Assembly: GCA_038025085.1 (NCBI GenBank)
Contig: CM076143.1
Coordinates: 34,990,501-35,054,500, forward strand
Length of the DNA stretch: 64,000 bases
Direction: 5' to 3'
Source: Tetragonia tetragonoides
Lineage: Eukaryota > Streptophyta > Magnoliopsida > Caryophyllales > Aizoaceae
The notes below the pieces were generated by a model. The model worked only from the letters and a program-made list of their open reading frames with translations, ran no database searches and was not told the DNA's origin. Shown here one piece after another: positions 22,250-32,323 of this stretch. Position 1 is the stretch's first letter. Each line of letters begins with the position of its first letter. The translations under genes were made by a program, and so were the position numbers.

Positions 22250-22789
22250 TATAGACGCCAAAAAAGCGCCTTTCGATTTCTCCGCAAAAGCACGATGATG
22301 AAAGGAGTAATTTATAAACTTGAACTCTATTTTTGCTTTAATAGTCAAGATAAGGTCTCAGGTTTTCCTCCTAACATTCCTTTATTCCAGCCCCATTCAA
22401 AAGCCCTGTTCAAGAGCTTTCCAACGACACCTCTCATGCCCATTTCCGACTCTCGGTCGCCAAGTTGCGATCTAGGGGTAGAACCGTCTTTTACCGACCA
22501 GGGGTAAAACGGTCTTTTCATATTTTTTTTGGGAACACTAAAATTCCTCCGGAAAATAAAAATAGACTGGATGTCGTCATTATAACGTCATCCAGCTGGC
22601 AGCTGACAGCCGTCAGCGGCGCTGACAAAATTCCCGGCGCCGCTAGCGGCGCTGATGTGGCTTCTGGCCCGACTCTGTTTTCAGCCCAAATTCAATTTTT
22701 CGGCTCCTTTCACCCGTCCAACCCTACTTCCTCCTCCTTAAATACAACCCTCCACCCTCAGTTCAAAACACACAGTCTACAGTTGACAA
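22250..22789 (+). mobile_element. 5' LTR of Y (copy 1), missing its 3' part
   Basis: Aligns with the first ~540 bp of the complete Y LTRs, then switches after 'agttgacaa' to gag leader sequence. The U5 region and primer-binding site are deleted, identically in copy 2 (42581-43112), so the loss predates the duplication. GCCGCTAGCGGC is at 22639-22650. The TATA box is degraded (ttaaataca). Confidence 0.8.
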
Positions 22790-23160
22790 TTCAGATTCGG
22801 TCAAAAAAATATAAAAAAAAAAAAAAACAAATCGGCAAAATAAAGAAAAAGTCGCCGAAAAAATAAAAAACAAACGACAAAAAATCATAATAAAAAAAGG
22901 ACCGAAAATCTTTTATTTTATTTAATTTTATCCCCATTTTTTTTTTTGAGTCTAGAAAAATAATAAATAGGAGAATTAGTCTTTTTTTTTTTTCGCTCAT
23001 TGACTTTATTTTCCTTTGATATTAGGGAAATATCCGGGCATTTAGGCTTAAGGACCTTTTTTTTAGGACAATGTGTTTTTCTACATGTGGGTCACCATTT
23101 TTCTTAGATGAGAGTCTCGTGGTCTTTTTGATTCTAAATGGTCATCTACTCGTTCAGATC

Positions 23161-24080
23161 ATGCCAGGGTCCAACAAGCGTTCCTCAACTGAAGATACAC
23201 AAGAGGGTCCTCTCCTCAGGCCAAGATCGAAAATGGGCCAGAATGGCAAGAAGGTCAAGACTCATTTTTTAACAACTGCATATCCGGTCCACGAGGTTTC
23301 AAAAGAATCGATACTGGATACTCAAGATGAATCCCTTGACTTAGGGGAACAATTGGACCAATCACTGCGAGAGGCTAAGATTCAAGTGGGCCTTTCTCCT
23401 GATGAAATCCCTAGACTCGTTGAGTACAGAAGCACGAACAAGCCAATCCAAGCCCTTGTTCAAGCGCAAGGCGATATTGACTACCTATCCCAGTACACAG
23501 TCTTTTATCACTCAGAGATCAAGAGGCTGCAGAAGACGGTTGCTGGGTTAGAACAAAGAATTAAGGCTCTAGAAGGGGATAAGATCATTCTTAATCAGGG
23601 CCAACCCCGTTGGCCTTAAGAACACATTTTCCAGCAAATGAGGGCATATGGCTACATGCATTCGGTGGGACCTACCTATGAACTTCTTCCAGAAAAAGGA
23701 AAGCCAAGTGTTTATTGTGAGTACTGTCGAGCCTGCGGACATCACACAATGACTGCAGAAATCCGAGGGACAAAATCCAAGCCTTCATTGATGAAGGGAC
23801 CATGTGGCCCGCGCATCATTGGTTATCCAAGGAAAGATCGAGCATCCTTACCAGGGAATTCACTCCACTAACAGTACCTATTCACGATGTCATGACGACT
23901 CTACTCCGCCGCGAAGATCTACAATTCTTAGAAGGAGTTTGGCCGGAAGAGGAAGTCATTACCTCTATTGCGGATATCATAGGTGCTTTGGTCATCTTAC
24001 CGAGCAATGTTATCGTTTGAAGTATGGCATCCAATCCGTCATTAATTCTGGAGCCGTTTCTCCTCCAAAATCCCACATTT
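23161..24080 (+). pseudogene. Y gag, deleted core, two zinc knuckles
   Basis: Gag of element Y. It starts MPGSNKRSSTEDTQEG (the MPG start is shared with X gag) and has a long acidic coiled-coil part (residues to ~150, ending LEQRIKALEGDK). Then it jumps directly to the C-terminal part: PTYELLPEKGKPSVYCEYC, a first knuckle (CEYCRACGHHTNDC after a frame change near 23745) followed by KIQAFIDEGT, and a second knuckle (CGYHRCFGHLTEQC) followed by YGIQSVINSG. The central gag/capsid domain is not found, so an internal deletion near 23600 is likely. There are several frame changes. It could not form particles. Confidence 0.8.
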
Positions 24081-25151
24081 AAAATCAAGGTACGAAAGTA
24101 TGAACCGCAGCCTGAAATCAACGTGCTCGAGATAGATCAAGCACCATTCATACCGCACTCGAACCCTCATGTTAATGGTTTCCTTAAAAAGCAAGGGTAC
24201 AAACCCGGTATGGGTCTAGGGAGAAATGGACAAGGGCCCACCACCTTCAAATTCGAAGCCAAAAATAACTCCTTTGGACTTGGCTACAAACCTACTGACG
24301 AATAAATTCATGACCAGGCTCTGAAACAAAGGAAACAGTTTAAGAGAAAACAAGTCATACCTCCTTATAGCCCCACACTAAATGGTCAGTTCATCATACA
24401 AGGGGACTATTGCCCATACTACGGTTTCCCTGAGCCGTACTATGTCAAAGAAGCCAAGGTCACACATCCAGGTTTTGAGATCTTCTAAGACTGCAAGCAA
24501 TTGGATGATGAGGCACACCACCCCTCAAAACCAGCAGGTCAAGACTCGACCAAAGCACCAGGTAACCAGCTGCTAGGTCTGTTATTCGGCCAAGAAATCA
24601 GAATGGTTGAAGCTCCAGAGATAAGTGAAGAAGTAATGTCTCTTAATGATCGCAACTTCAATCCCGCCGACCTAATATATACAACCGAAGATATCACCAT
24701 GGGATGGCGCAAAGAACTAAGTTGGACCGGCCCGAATGGACGAAAGGTCACGATATCAACTGGAGAAGGACCCATGATGGACGAATCTGATTCCAAGTCT
24801 CAGTCAGAGTCAGTGTCTAGCCTAGGTCCTAAGGATGAGTTGGAAACAGGGAGTGTTCCCTTTTCTTTTCCTAAGTCTAGTGTCAATATGAGGGGAAATT
24901 CAGATCCCTTTCTTGCTGTTTTCAATTCTAATAAAATGAAAAATCCTTCTGCTTATTTCTTACATTGTTTAGCTGTTGATAAACTCAATGATGAAAATGA
25001 GTTGCCTAAAGATCTGCTAAAATCAGTAATCAATCATGAAGAAAAGACCTCCATTGTGGAGGAAACAGAATTAATTAATTTAAGCAATGTAAGTAAACTT
25101 AGCAAATTAAGAATTCAGATCATCGCTTTTTACAGGAACTTGAGCAACTGA
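24024..25151 (+). pseudogene. Y pol N-terminal region with G-patch motif
   Basis: Spacer region between gag and reverse transcriptase. A G-patch (FLKKQGYKPGMGLGRNGQG, about 24180-24240) is followed by a degraded stretch and then an open part of ~200 codons (24501-25151) rich in Asp/Ser/Glu. G-patch segments occur in pol polyproteins of Tat-type elements. I could not find a convincing protease D-S/T-G site. The last residues (SKLRIQIIAFYRNLSN) run into a deletion: reverse transcriptase and RNase H are missing between about 25150 and 25190. Confidence 0.7.
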
Positions 25152-25197
25152 ACTCCCTCAACGGTGCCACTCCACAAAGAAGAAGCGAGCCAACCTT

Positions 25198-26433
25198 TTG
25201 CAACAACCTCGATATAGAAATGACATTGGCTCCAATCGAAGAGGATCCTTGGTACCAAGACGTCTTCAACTACATCACCGAAGGTATATACCCTTAGGAC
25301 GTACCACTAAGAGCTCAACGGGCCATCCGTCTCTTAGCGACACAATACATAGAATACAAGGGGGTTTTGTACAAGAAATTCCACAACGGGGTCAACTTCA
25401 GATGCGTGAACTCCGAAGAAGCCACAGAGATTATGGATGAGGTACAGAATGGTGTGTGCAGACCACACATGAATGGTCGAATGCTCTCTAGAATGGTCTT
25501 ACGATTGGGATACTACTGGACCACCATTGAAAGGGATTGCTACGACTATGTCAAGAAGTGTAAGAAGTGTCTGATATATGCTAACCTGCAGCATATGCAA
25601 CCCTCAATGCTCCACAACTTCACAACCCCTTGGCCGTTTTCCGCATGGGGAATAGACATCATTGGTAAAATCACCCCGAAAGGCTCGGGAGGGCATGAGT
25701 ACATCCTAGTAGCCATAGACTATTTTACCAAATGGGTCGAAGCCCAATCCTATGCCTTCCTCACCTCCAAACAAGTGTCCAAATTCATAAGGAACAACAT
25801 CATCTGCCGATACGGCGTTCCGCATGAAATTATCAGTGACCATGGATCCCATTTGAAAAGCCGAAACAGTCATCCTCCTCAAAAACTACAAAATGCACCA
25901 CCTCAAGACTATCATTGAAAAGGTGATATAAAACTACAAAGATTGGCCCATAAAACTCCCATTCGCCCTTTGGGGATAGAGGACATACATAAGATCCTCC
26001 ACGGGAGCAACACCTTTTTTCTTAGTCTATGGAATGGAAGCGGTTCTACCCATAGAAATCCAACTACCCTCCATACGCATGGCCTTAGACGGTGAAATTC
26101 CTGAAACTCAATGGTTACAAGCCCGCTACGAAGAACTCATGTTCACGGATGAAAGACGCCTACGGGCCCTAGACCATTCTCACATGTACTAGCAGCGCAT
26201 GGCGAGAGCATTCAACAAAAAGGTCCGACCTCGGAATTTAATGGAAGGGGATTTAGTTTGGAAAGAATTACGTGCCCCAGTTACCGACCCAGAGGAAAAT
26301 TTCGACCCAAATGGTCCGGTCCATTCATCATCAAAGTCATTCTATCAGGAGGCGCGGTCAGACTCATGGACGTTAACGGCATCGAGTTCAGTCAGCTCAT
26401 CAATATGGACCAACTGAAGAAGTGCTACGTTTA
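25198..26433 (+). pseudogene. Y integrase, frameshifted
   Basis: The C-terminal part of pol. It starts with the linker after RNase H (DIEMTLAPIEEDPWYQDVF), then the integrase zinc-binding region (CRPHMNGRMLSRMVLRLGYY, CYDYVKKCKKC), then the DDE core: WGIDIIGKI with the first Asp, VAIDYFTKWVEA, and IICRYGVPHEIISDHGSH with the second Asp. After a frame change near 25850 comes TGATPFFLVYGMEAVLPIEI, and a C-terminal WSGPFII region ends near 26433. The stretch that should contain the third acidic residue (PYRPQTNG type) is shortened. It belongs to the Ty3/gypsy Tat lineage by motif resemblance and is not functional. Confidence 0.88.
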
Positions 26434-26508
26434 AAAATAAAAAAATTAAATAAAAAAAATCCGAGAAAAAAGAAAAGAAAAAAAAAAGACGTGCACAAAA
26501 TTGAACGA

Positions 26509-26755
26509 ACTACGCTGGCCTGATTCCACACTGAATACGTAGGTAACCCTTTTAAGGGGCCCGACCAAAATGAATCCAAAATTCTATTCAACTCATTCAA
26601 AAAGGGATAATCTTTATTCAAACTGAACGAATAAGCTTACATTGCCAAAGATTAACTTACTAAAACAAAAAAGAGTGCAACTACGAGGGTTTAAGCTAAA
26701 CAAATTCTTATTACTTTTTTTTTTAAAACTAGACTTGCTTTCTGAGAAAACTACT
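26509..26755. other. Block downstream of pol, shared by X and Y
   Basis: Contains TACGCTGGCCTGATTCC then GAATACGTAGG, the counterpart of 14697-14760 in X. The right part is the short gap before the convergent antisense gene, whose stop codon is at 26756. The sense and antisense transcripts therefore end toward each other here. Confidence 0.5.
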
Positions 26756-28102
26756 TCAATCCTTCTTCCCTTTAGAAGGCTTCGTTGAAGAGTTCTTCTT
26801 TGAAGAACCCTGGCCTGAGGACGACTTATGATCGCTCCATTGAGCTGGGGGCTTGACTCTTTTCAGTACATGGTAGCCTCCCATCTGCGGCCCTTCCTTT
26901 CTTTTCTTGCTTCCTGTTCTTGAGTCATACTTAGGCTTTAGTTGGTCCCACTCCTCATGACGAAGGGCCCGTCTCACTTCTCCATCACTGCAGGAAAGCC
27001 AATTCAAGTAGGTCTCAGAAACTTGAGTTGGGGCAATCGCCCGAGGTACAGCCCAGCGGTCCTGGCTATGCCAATACTTTCCCCAATCCGCAACAAACGC
27101 ATTGGTCAAAGCTAAGATAGTTGGTCTCGTAGTCTCCTGACGAGGGATAACCTGCTTCAACACGTATTGCCTCATGACCCTAGAGGGGAAGAAGAAAGTA
27201 GTCCTGTACAGACCCAGTATGGTAGTATGAGGAACCAAATTGTCACTAGCCACTAAGGAAGTCAAGCTCCACCAGGACACATGCCAACGGATAACAGGTC
27301 CTGCATGGAAAAAGGCATCCCATTCAGCAAGGGACTTTTCAGAATATAGCCTCTTCCTAACCAAGAAGCCAGCCGCAGTATAAGTTTTCTTCGCTCAGTC
27401 TCGAGGGACACGAGCTATCATATTCTCCGGTGACTCTATTAGCCTCAGATGCTCACATAACCAAATTTGAAGCAGCAGGGGGCTGCCAGAAAAAGTTTCA
27501 TGAGGAGAGATTTTCAACCTGTCAAGCCCAATAATAGTTTCCCCTACAAGCAGATGCAAAGGAGAATGCCCTTCAATCATTTGATTAACCACTTGCAGCA
27601 ACGAGGCTCTACCCAAGTTAGACGATTTTGCATTAGCAAATAATAGGCGGTTTAACAGGCAAAGTACAAAAGCCTGTAGGCGACAACGCCTGAATATTGC
27701 ATCCTTGTCAGAAGAAATAGCAAACTTTTCACAAAGTTGAACCAAGTCCACATCGACACCAAGAACCATGCTTTTAGCTTCTACAGATGACAAGCCCAAG
27801 GATTTCTTGTACTGATCCTTAAAACCATCTCTCAAATAAGGCACAGCTGGGGGAAGAACATCAGGCATATAAGTGATCGCAGCAAATTCTTCAATTAAAG
27901 GGCATAATTCAGAGTTACCAAGGCGAAAGACATGCGAGTCGGGGTCCCAATAATTCAAAGCGGATCAAAGAAGGGGCCACAATATTTTGGTTGGTCTCAA
28001 AGTCAGCAAGGTAGAAACATGGAATGGAGCCTGTTCATGTTTTTCTTCTGTGGTCAGAATTTTGCACCAAGCATCGAACAGGTTTTTAAAGGATTGCACC
28101 AT
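26756..28102 (-). pseudogene. DUF7745-like (plant-mobile-domain-related) antisense gene of Y, copy 1
   Basis: A single 448-codon frame opposite to gag-pol, interrupted only by two TGA codons (27965-27967 and 27395-27397). It starts at the ATG in CTACCATGG (strong plant context), MVQSFKNLFDAWCK. Then comes a PMD-like module: NYWDPDSHVFRLGNSELCPL with EEFAAI, a Leu-rich helical middle (VLCLLNRLLFANA, HSPLHLLVGETIIGLD, SPLLLQIWLCEHL), and a basic Ser/Lys tail. I recognise it as the DUF7745/aminotransferase-like mobile-domain group; its biochemical role is unknown. A TATA box lies ~75 bp upstream. Both TGAs are shared with copy 2, so they predate the duplication. Confidence 0.82.
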
Positions 28103-28167
28103 GGTAGAAGATTTGGGAAATTTGAGAGAGCTAAAAGTCTGAAAGTGATACAACATCAAGCATCCCG

Positions 28168-28310
28168 TAAATCTTATTTATAGGCAAAAATACGGGCCAA
28201 AAGAAGTCAGAAACCACGAAAAAGCCCAAACCAGAGCCGTCAGAGGCTCTGGTCAGGGTTGCTAGCAGGCTTAGCCCGCAACACAGTGCCGCTAGCGGCC
28301 CTGACCCTAT
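28168..28310 (-). promoter_or_regulatory. Antisense promoter of the DUF7745-like gene
   Basis: On the minus strand: GCCGCTAGCGGC at 28288-28299, a second inverted repeat (GAGCCTCTGACGGCTC, 28232-28247), then TATAAATA at 28175-28182, ~75 bp before the ATG at 28102. The order and spacing mirror the Y LTR promoter. Copy 2 has the palindrome at 45578-45589 and the same TATA box. Confidence 0.65.
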
Positions 28311-28731
28311 CCCAGTCTGCTTTTTTCTCTCGCTCCAGCCCACCCACTTGGTCCAATCAACTCGATTTAAGCCCAGTTTGATGCACACGACTGAATTACA
28401 AAGCCCGAGACTCTCTTAGTTTTATCTTTTCCATTTATTATTATGATTTTCATTTTTTTAGGGGGTATAATATGTGTACTTTTTGCTTTTCTTGCAATTT
28501 TTTCCTTTTTCTCTATTTTATTCCCTGAATTGTGGCTTTTTCCTACTGCATAACACATTGCATATTTAGAGATCAGACGGACATAATCGAGTCATCATAT
28601 CATACATATCATAAAAATTCATAAAAACAGGAGTCCCAAATCTCGAAGCCAATGTCTACAAAGAGATCCAACACCGATCAACCAGAGTCGTCATCGCCGT
28701 TGCTGTCAGCCCCATCATCAACGGACGACCC
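28311..28731. other. Spacer between the two antisense genes
   Basis: About 420 bp, AT-rich, without a gene. It holds the terminator side of the antisense PMD gene and the distal promoter of the DUF7745-like gene. No element edge was seen. Confidence 0.5.
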
Positions 28732-31432
28732 CTAACCATAGTTCCTAGTCGAATAATGGAGAGAAGAGCTATAAATGGGCCTGCTGTTTTCAGGCCTCAT
28801 GTCCCACCTATCATATGTTGTTGCGCGCATGGGGGTACCTGCCGAAAACCCCGCTCCGAAGAGGCTCTCTATGGCCTGACTAGCAAAGTCCATAGCCACT
28901 TCCTGATACGAAGGCCCAGTATGAGGCACGTCCCATCCAGGGGCGTTCGTCCAACCTTCATCCGTGGGGGTAACAATAGGCCTGCTATCAAGTGAAAACT
29001 TGAAACCTGCAGGGGAGAACATCTCAGGTATGTACGGCACAGAAGGTCCGGGCGCCTCATCAACAAGAGGCCTGGTCATAGCTACGGGAAGTGAACGAGC
29101 AACAGACGGCCTGCTCGCTGAAGACGACGTTGCAGCAGAAGAATGTCGAGGCCCCACCAAAGACGAAGACTGAGACATCTGCAAACAACCAAGATCGAGA
29201 TGTTAAGTTAAGCACTTCACTTAGCTAAACAAAGGATGAAAGTCTACTTACATCAACAGTTTTAGACCGAGAACTCTTCCCCATGCCCATCACCCGGCCA
29301 TAGCCTTTCTTCAGCAGATGAATGAGCTTGAAGATTTGAGATATTTGCTCCCGGTTCAGCTACAAATACACAAACACAAGAGATAGAGTCAGCACTCAAA
29401 GGCAAACACAAACACGAGAAGGGATAAAAAGGAACTTACCCTCGTACAACCATCGGGCAAAGGCAAGCCCTCCACAGTCTCTCCATCAGCCATATGTAAA
29501 GGGAACTCCTCTACTATGCGTCCCCCGCTCTCCCCAATATACCTCACCTCTTTAGTCGGCAAGGTCACGCTTGGGGGCTGGCCCCGAGGAACTCTGGAAT
29601 GGGACCTCCTAGGACCTTGAGGAGCTAGACGATCCGCCTGCGAGACGCAAGAAGTCAGTATATCACACATATGGATGAAAAGATGCAAATAAATTTCTTA
29701 CATCAGAAGTGAGATCCGGCGTCAGACGATCCAAGCAGTAAGCCAGGTACACGGCCGTGCGGTCCAAGCCAACAACCTCCGGCATAAGAAACTCCGTGGC
29801 CGCCATACCACGAGTCACAACTCCCAAGTCCCGCACACTTAGACCACGCAGATAGAACATGGTCAAAGGAGGGTCCTCCGGAACAAGATGACTACCCAAA
29901 GTAGGATAAATCAACCGGGTCAAGCGATCCCCCAGGTACCATACAAAGCCAAATGGCCCTTCGAAGACCACCCGCAAGGAGGACACCCTGAAAGACTCCA
30001 TAGTAATATGGGGCGGAACCCCAGGAATACCATCAAAAGCGGACCATGACACCTGCAGGTTACCAGTTCAACAGTTCATTCACATCAAATGGACCAAAAA
30101 GGATATATGCACAAGTCAATAACAACATACCATAGACGCGGCGTGACTCTCAAAGGTGGCCCGAAAGTGCTCCAGAGAGGTAAACGGGTGGTTATCCCTA
30201 CCAATCCACCGTGAACCTAGCGGGAACATCCTCAAACCAGGACGGTGAGGACCAAAGGCCGGAAAATACTCAAAGAACCACAGCTGCCATACAAGCAAGA
30301 AAGTAAGCTCCAAGACCAAAACCATGCACAGGCAAAGGAAAAAAGAGAGAAACAGATGGGCCTACCTCCAGTATCCTCCACTGGCCCGAGATAGACGACC
30401 TCTCACTCATCGGCTTGGGCCTGCAAGCCCGACGACACCATCTCACCAAGGAAGCATAGGCAGAAACACCGAAGTTGTACTTATGGACCTTGGTCAAATC
30501 CTCTAAACATGTCAAGAAACTGACTTGACATATGCTCTTCTTCTGAACAAAAATGGTCGACCCCAACAAGCAAGCCAGGAAAATACGGGCTCTTTGCTCC
30601 TCGGTAAGCCCCTGCTCCGCCACAACCGCCCATAACCGCACCAAAGAAACCCGATCCTTATCGAAATGGGCAGACACAGGCCCATAAAGCTCAAGTAACC
30701 TTTCACTCTGTTGCCAGTAGCCCACGTCGTACTGAATACGACGCCCTATGAAGGATAGACCCGTCAACACAGCGAACTGATAAGGGGTGGGGAACATCTC
30801 TCCTACAGGCGTATGAAAAGTGTTCTTGGAATCCCAAAACCTCTTCAATAGCCCCCTAACAATAATCCTAGAATCCCCAGAGTGACAAGAAGGGATAACA
30901 GTCGGGAAATGGTCAAAACCCGAGCCCAATACCAGGTTCCGAGCTCCCACTGAAAAAGTCTCCAACATCATAGCTTAATAGAAGGTGGACCCATGAGCCT
31001 GCAACAAAATGCCAACGCCCTAGACAATAAACAAAATTTTCTCAACATCCCATATACTACAAATATAGCTAAAATAATTCCCTACAAATTATATACAGCT
31101 GACCACCAATCCAATACAAGTCCCTATTTGTTTGTGTGCCGAAGCACTAACAGTTTAAATTTTCAGTTCAAAAACAATATATGCTGAACAGAGAGTCAGA
31201 AAACATACCAGCTCAGGGTTAGACAGAAGACTCTGCCTCTCCGGTAGTAAAATATTACGGTTCCAAACCCCAGCCGGGCGCCAGTCTAGCCGCATAAATG
31301 AGTCCTGGTACAGTCGAGCTCCATCCAAACGATGGGTCGGAGGTGTCCTAGTAGAGGGAAGCCCAGTACGGAAGAGGTCCCATCATCCTCCCCCTCACCC
31401 ATGGGACGTTTTCCTTTGTCCGCGGGAGCCAT
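28732..31432 (-). pseudogene. PMD antisense gene of Y, copy 1 (seven exons)
   Basis: A plant mobile domain gene on the strand opposite to gag-pol. Exons by splice sites and frame: 31432-31209, 31019-30366, 30283-30131, 30052-29702, 29637-29440, 29359-29252, 29178-28732; every intron is GT-AG. Exon 2 has the PMD core (FHTPVGEMFPTPYQF, LVRWCRRACRPKP). Exon 3 has LWFFEYFPAFGPHRPG and FTSLEHFRATFESHA. Exons 4-7 give VSWSAFDGIPGVPPH, a Pro/Arg part, NREQISQIFKLIHLLKKGYG and a Ser-rich tail. PMD proteins are plant-specific and partly linked to silencing (the MAIN family); the role here is unknown. It is broken by TAA at 30975-30977, shared with copy 2 but Trp in Y1, and by a frame problem in exon 1. 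Confidence 0.85.
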
Positions 31433-31566
31433 GTGAAGCTTTCTCTCTCTACAAGTGGGAAATTAAAAGTTTCAAATTCGCAAGAAACAAGCAACCATTC
31501 AACAATGCAGCTCAGAATTCAGCAACTAGGCGGAAAAATAAGCAAGTTCAAGACAAAAATCGAAGA

Positions 31567-31793
31567 GGGTTCCAACAAACAAGTATTCTACCCTTAATAT
31601 TATTATGTGCATTATGGTCAAAAGACCAACTAGGAGCTATAAACTGAGCTACTCTATGAACTACATCACAATGTAATTTGGATTCAACAATACCCAAAAA
31701 CAAAATTTTATTGTGCAAAACAAAACTCTTAACCTCTTTTTGTTTGTCAGGGAGGTTAAGTCTCCTGATATTCCCAAATCTAAGCTCACTCAT
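31567..31793 (-). pseudogene. LINE L ORF2 start, duplicate
   Basis: The first ~75 codons of ORF2 (MSELRFGNIRRLNLPDKQKEV), cut at the duplication junction. It is near-identical to 9359-9585. The ATGA overlap with ORF1 is kept. Confidence 0.85.
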
Positions 31794-32323
31794 CCAGGAT
31801 TACCCCCAGATCTATGTTGATTTCTATCACCCCTACTGTGAAGGGTTTTATCACTTTGAGGAAGCCTCTGTTTATTTTGCTTGTTGCGTGAAGAAGATGC
31901 TTCATTCTGTTATGAACCCCTCCCTAATTTCCCAAACTTGTTATGCACAACAGGTGCACTGGTTTCTACTGTAGGAGGAACATGAGGTGTCCCACCAGAA
32001 CTCATAGTAGTCCACCTAGGATCATGTTGCTGATCAGTTTTCTCAATGCCAGCTTGTCTCACAGATTCAGTTCCTTGTTCCACAGTTGAAGGAGCCTCCA
32101 CAACTTCAGGGACAATTGCAGGAGCCTCAGTGGCAAGTGAAGTGATCACAGGGACAGGCAACACTTGTCTCCAAACAGATGGAAATTTTGTGCATCTATT
32201 ATCAGAATGCCCAAACAGTTTGCATTTAGAGCATCTTTAGGGCAACCACTCATATTCAATAGCATGTTCATATTTAATTTCCTAACGGATAACAGAGTGT
32301 CAAACACTTAGTTGAAGGAGCAG
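31790..32323 (-). pseudogene. LINE L ORF1 C-terminal part, duplicate
   Basis: The same zinc-knuckle and Pro/Thr/Val-rich tail as at 9582-10115 with a few substitutions (the Trp codon before CSKC has become a stop side change near 32240). It ends at the X 5' LTR. Confidence 0.82.

Larger units (their letters stand above)
9359..31566. repeat. Tandem segmental duplication, copy 1 (22.2 kb)
   Basis: Everything from LINE L at 9359 to the middle of the Y 3' region at 31566 is present again, in the same order and orientation, at 31567-48857. By eye identity is about 98-99% outside indels. At 31565-31566 the sequence passes from Y sequence (continued naturally at 48857) to LINE sequence (naturally preceded at 9358), sharing only GA. 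This copy retains Y pol and X gag, but has lost ~0.45 kb around the X 5' LTR end, near 11405. Confidence 0.9.
22250..31566 (+). mobile_element. Y copy in duplication copy 1, 3'-truncated
   Basis: Preceded by GCTAC (22245-22249), the same target site as the Y at 42581. It has a 5' LTR lacking its last ~0.7 kb, decayed gag, a pol remnant with integrase but no reverse transcriptase, then the DUF7745-like and PMD genes on the opposite strand. It ends at the duplication junction inside the 3' region, without a 3' LTR. Its first base pair reads TA rather than TG. Confidence 0.88.

Noticed and set aside
27395..27967. UGA recoding in the DUF7745-like gene
   Set aside because: No selenocysteine system in land plants and no context signal; ordinary C-to-T decay is sufficient, although the codons should be checked in other copies.
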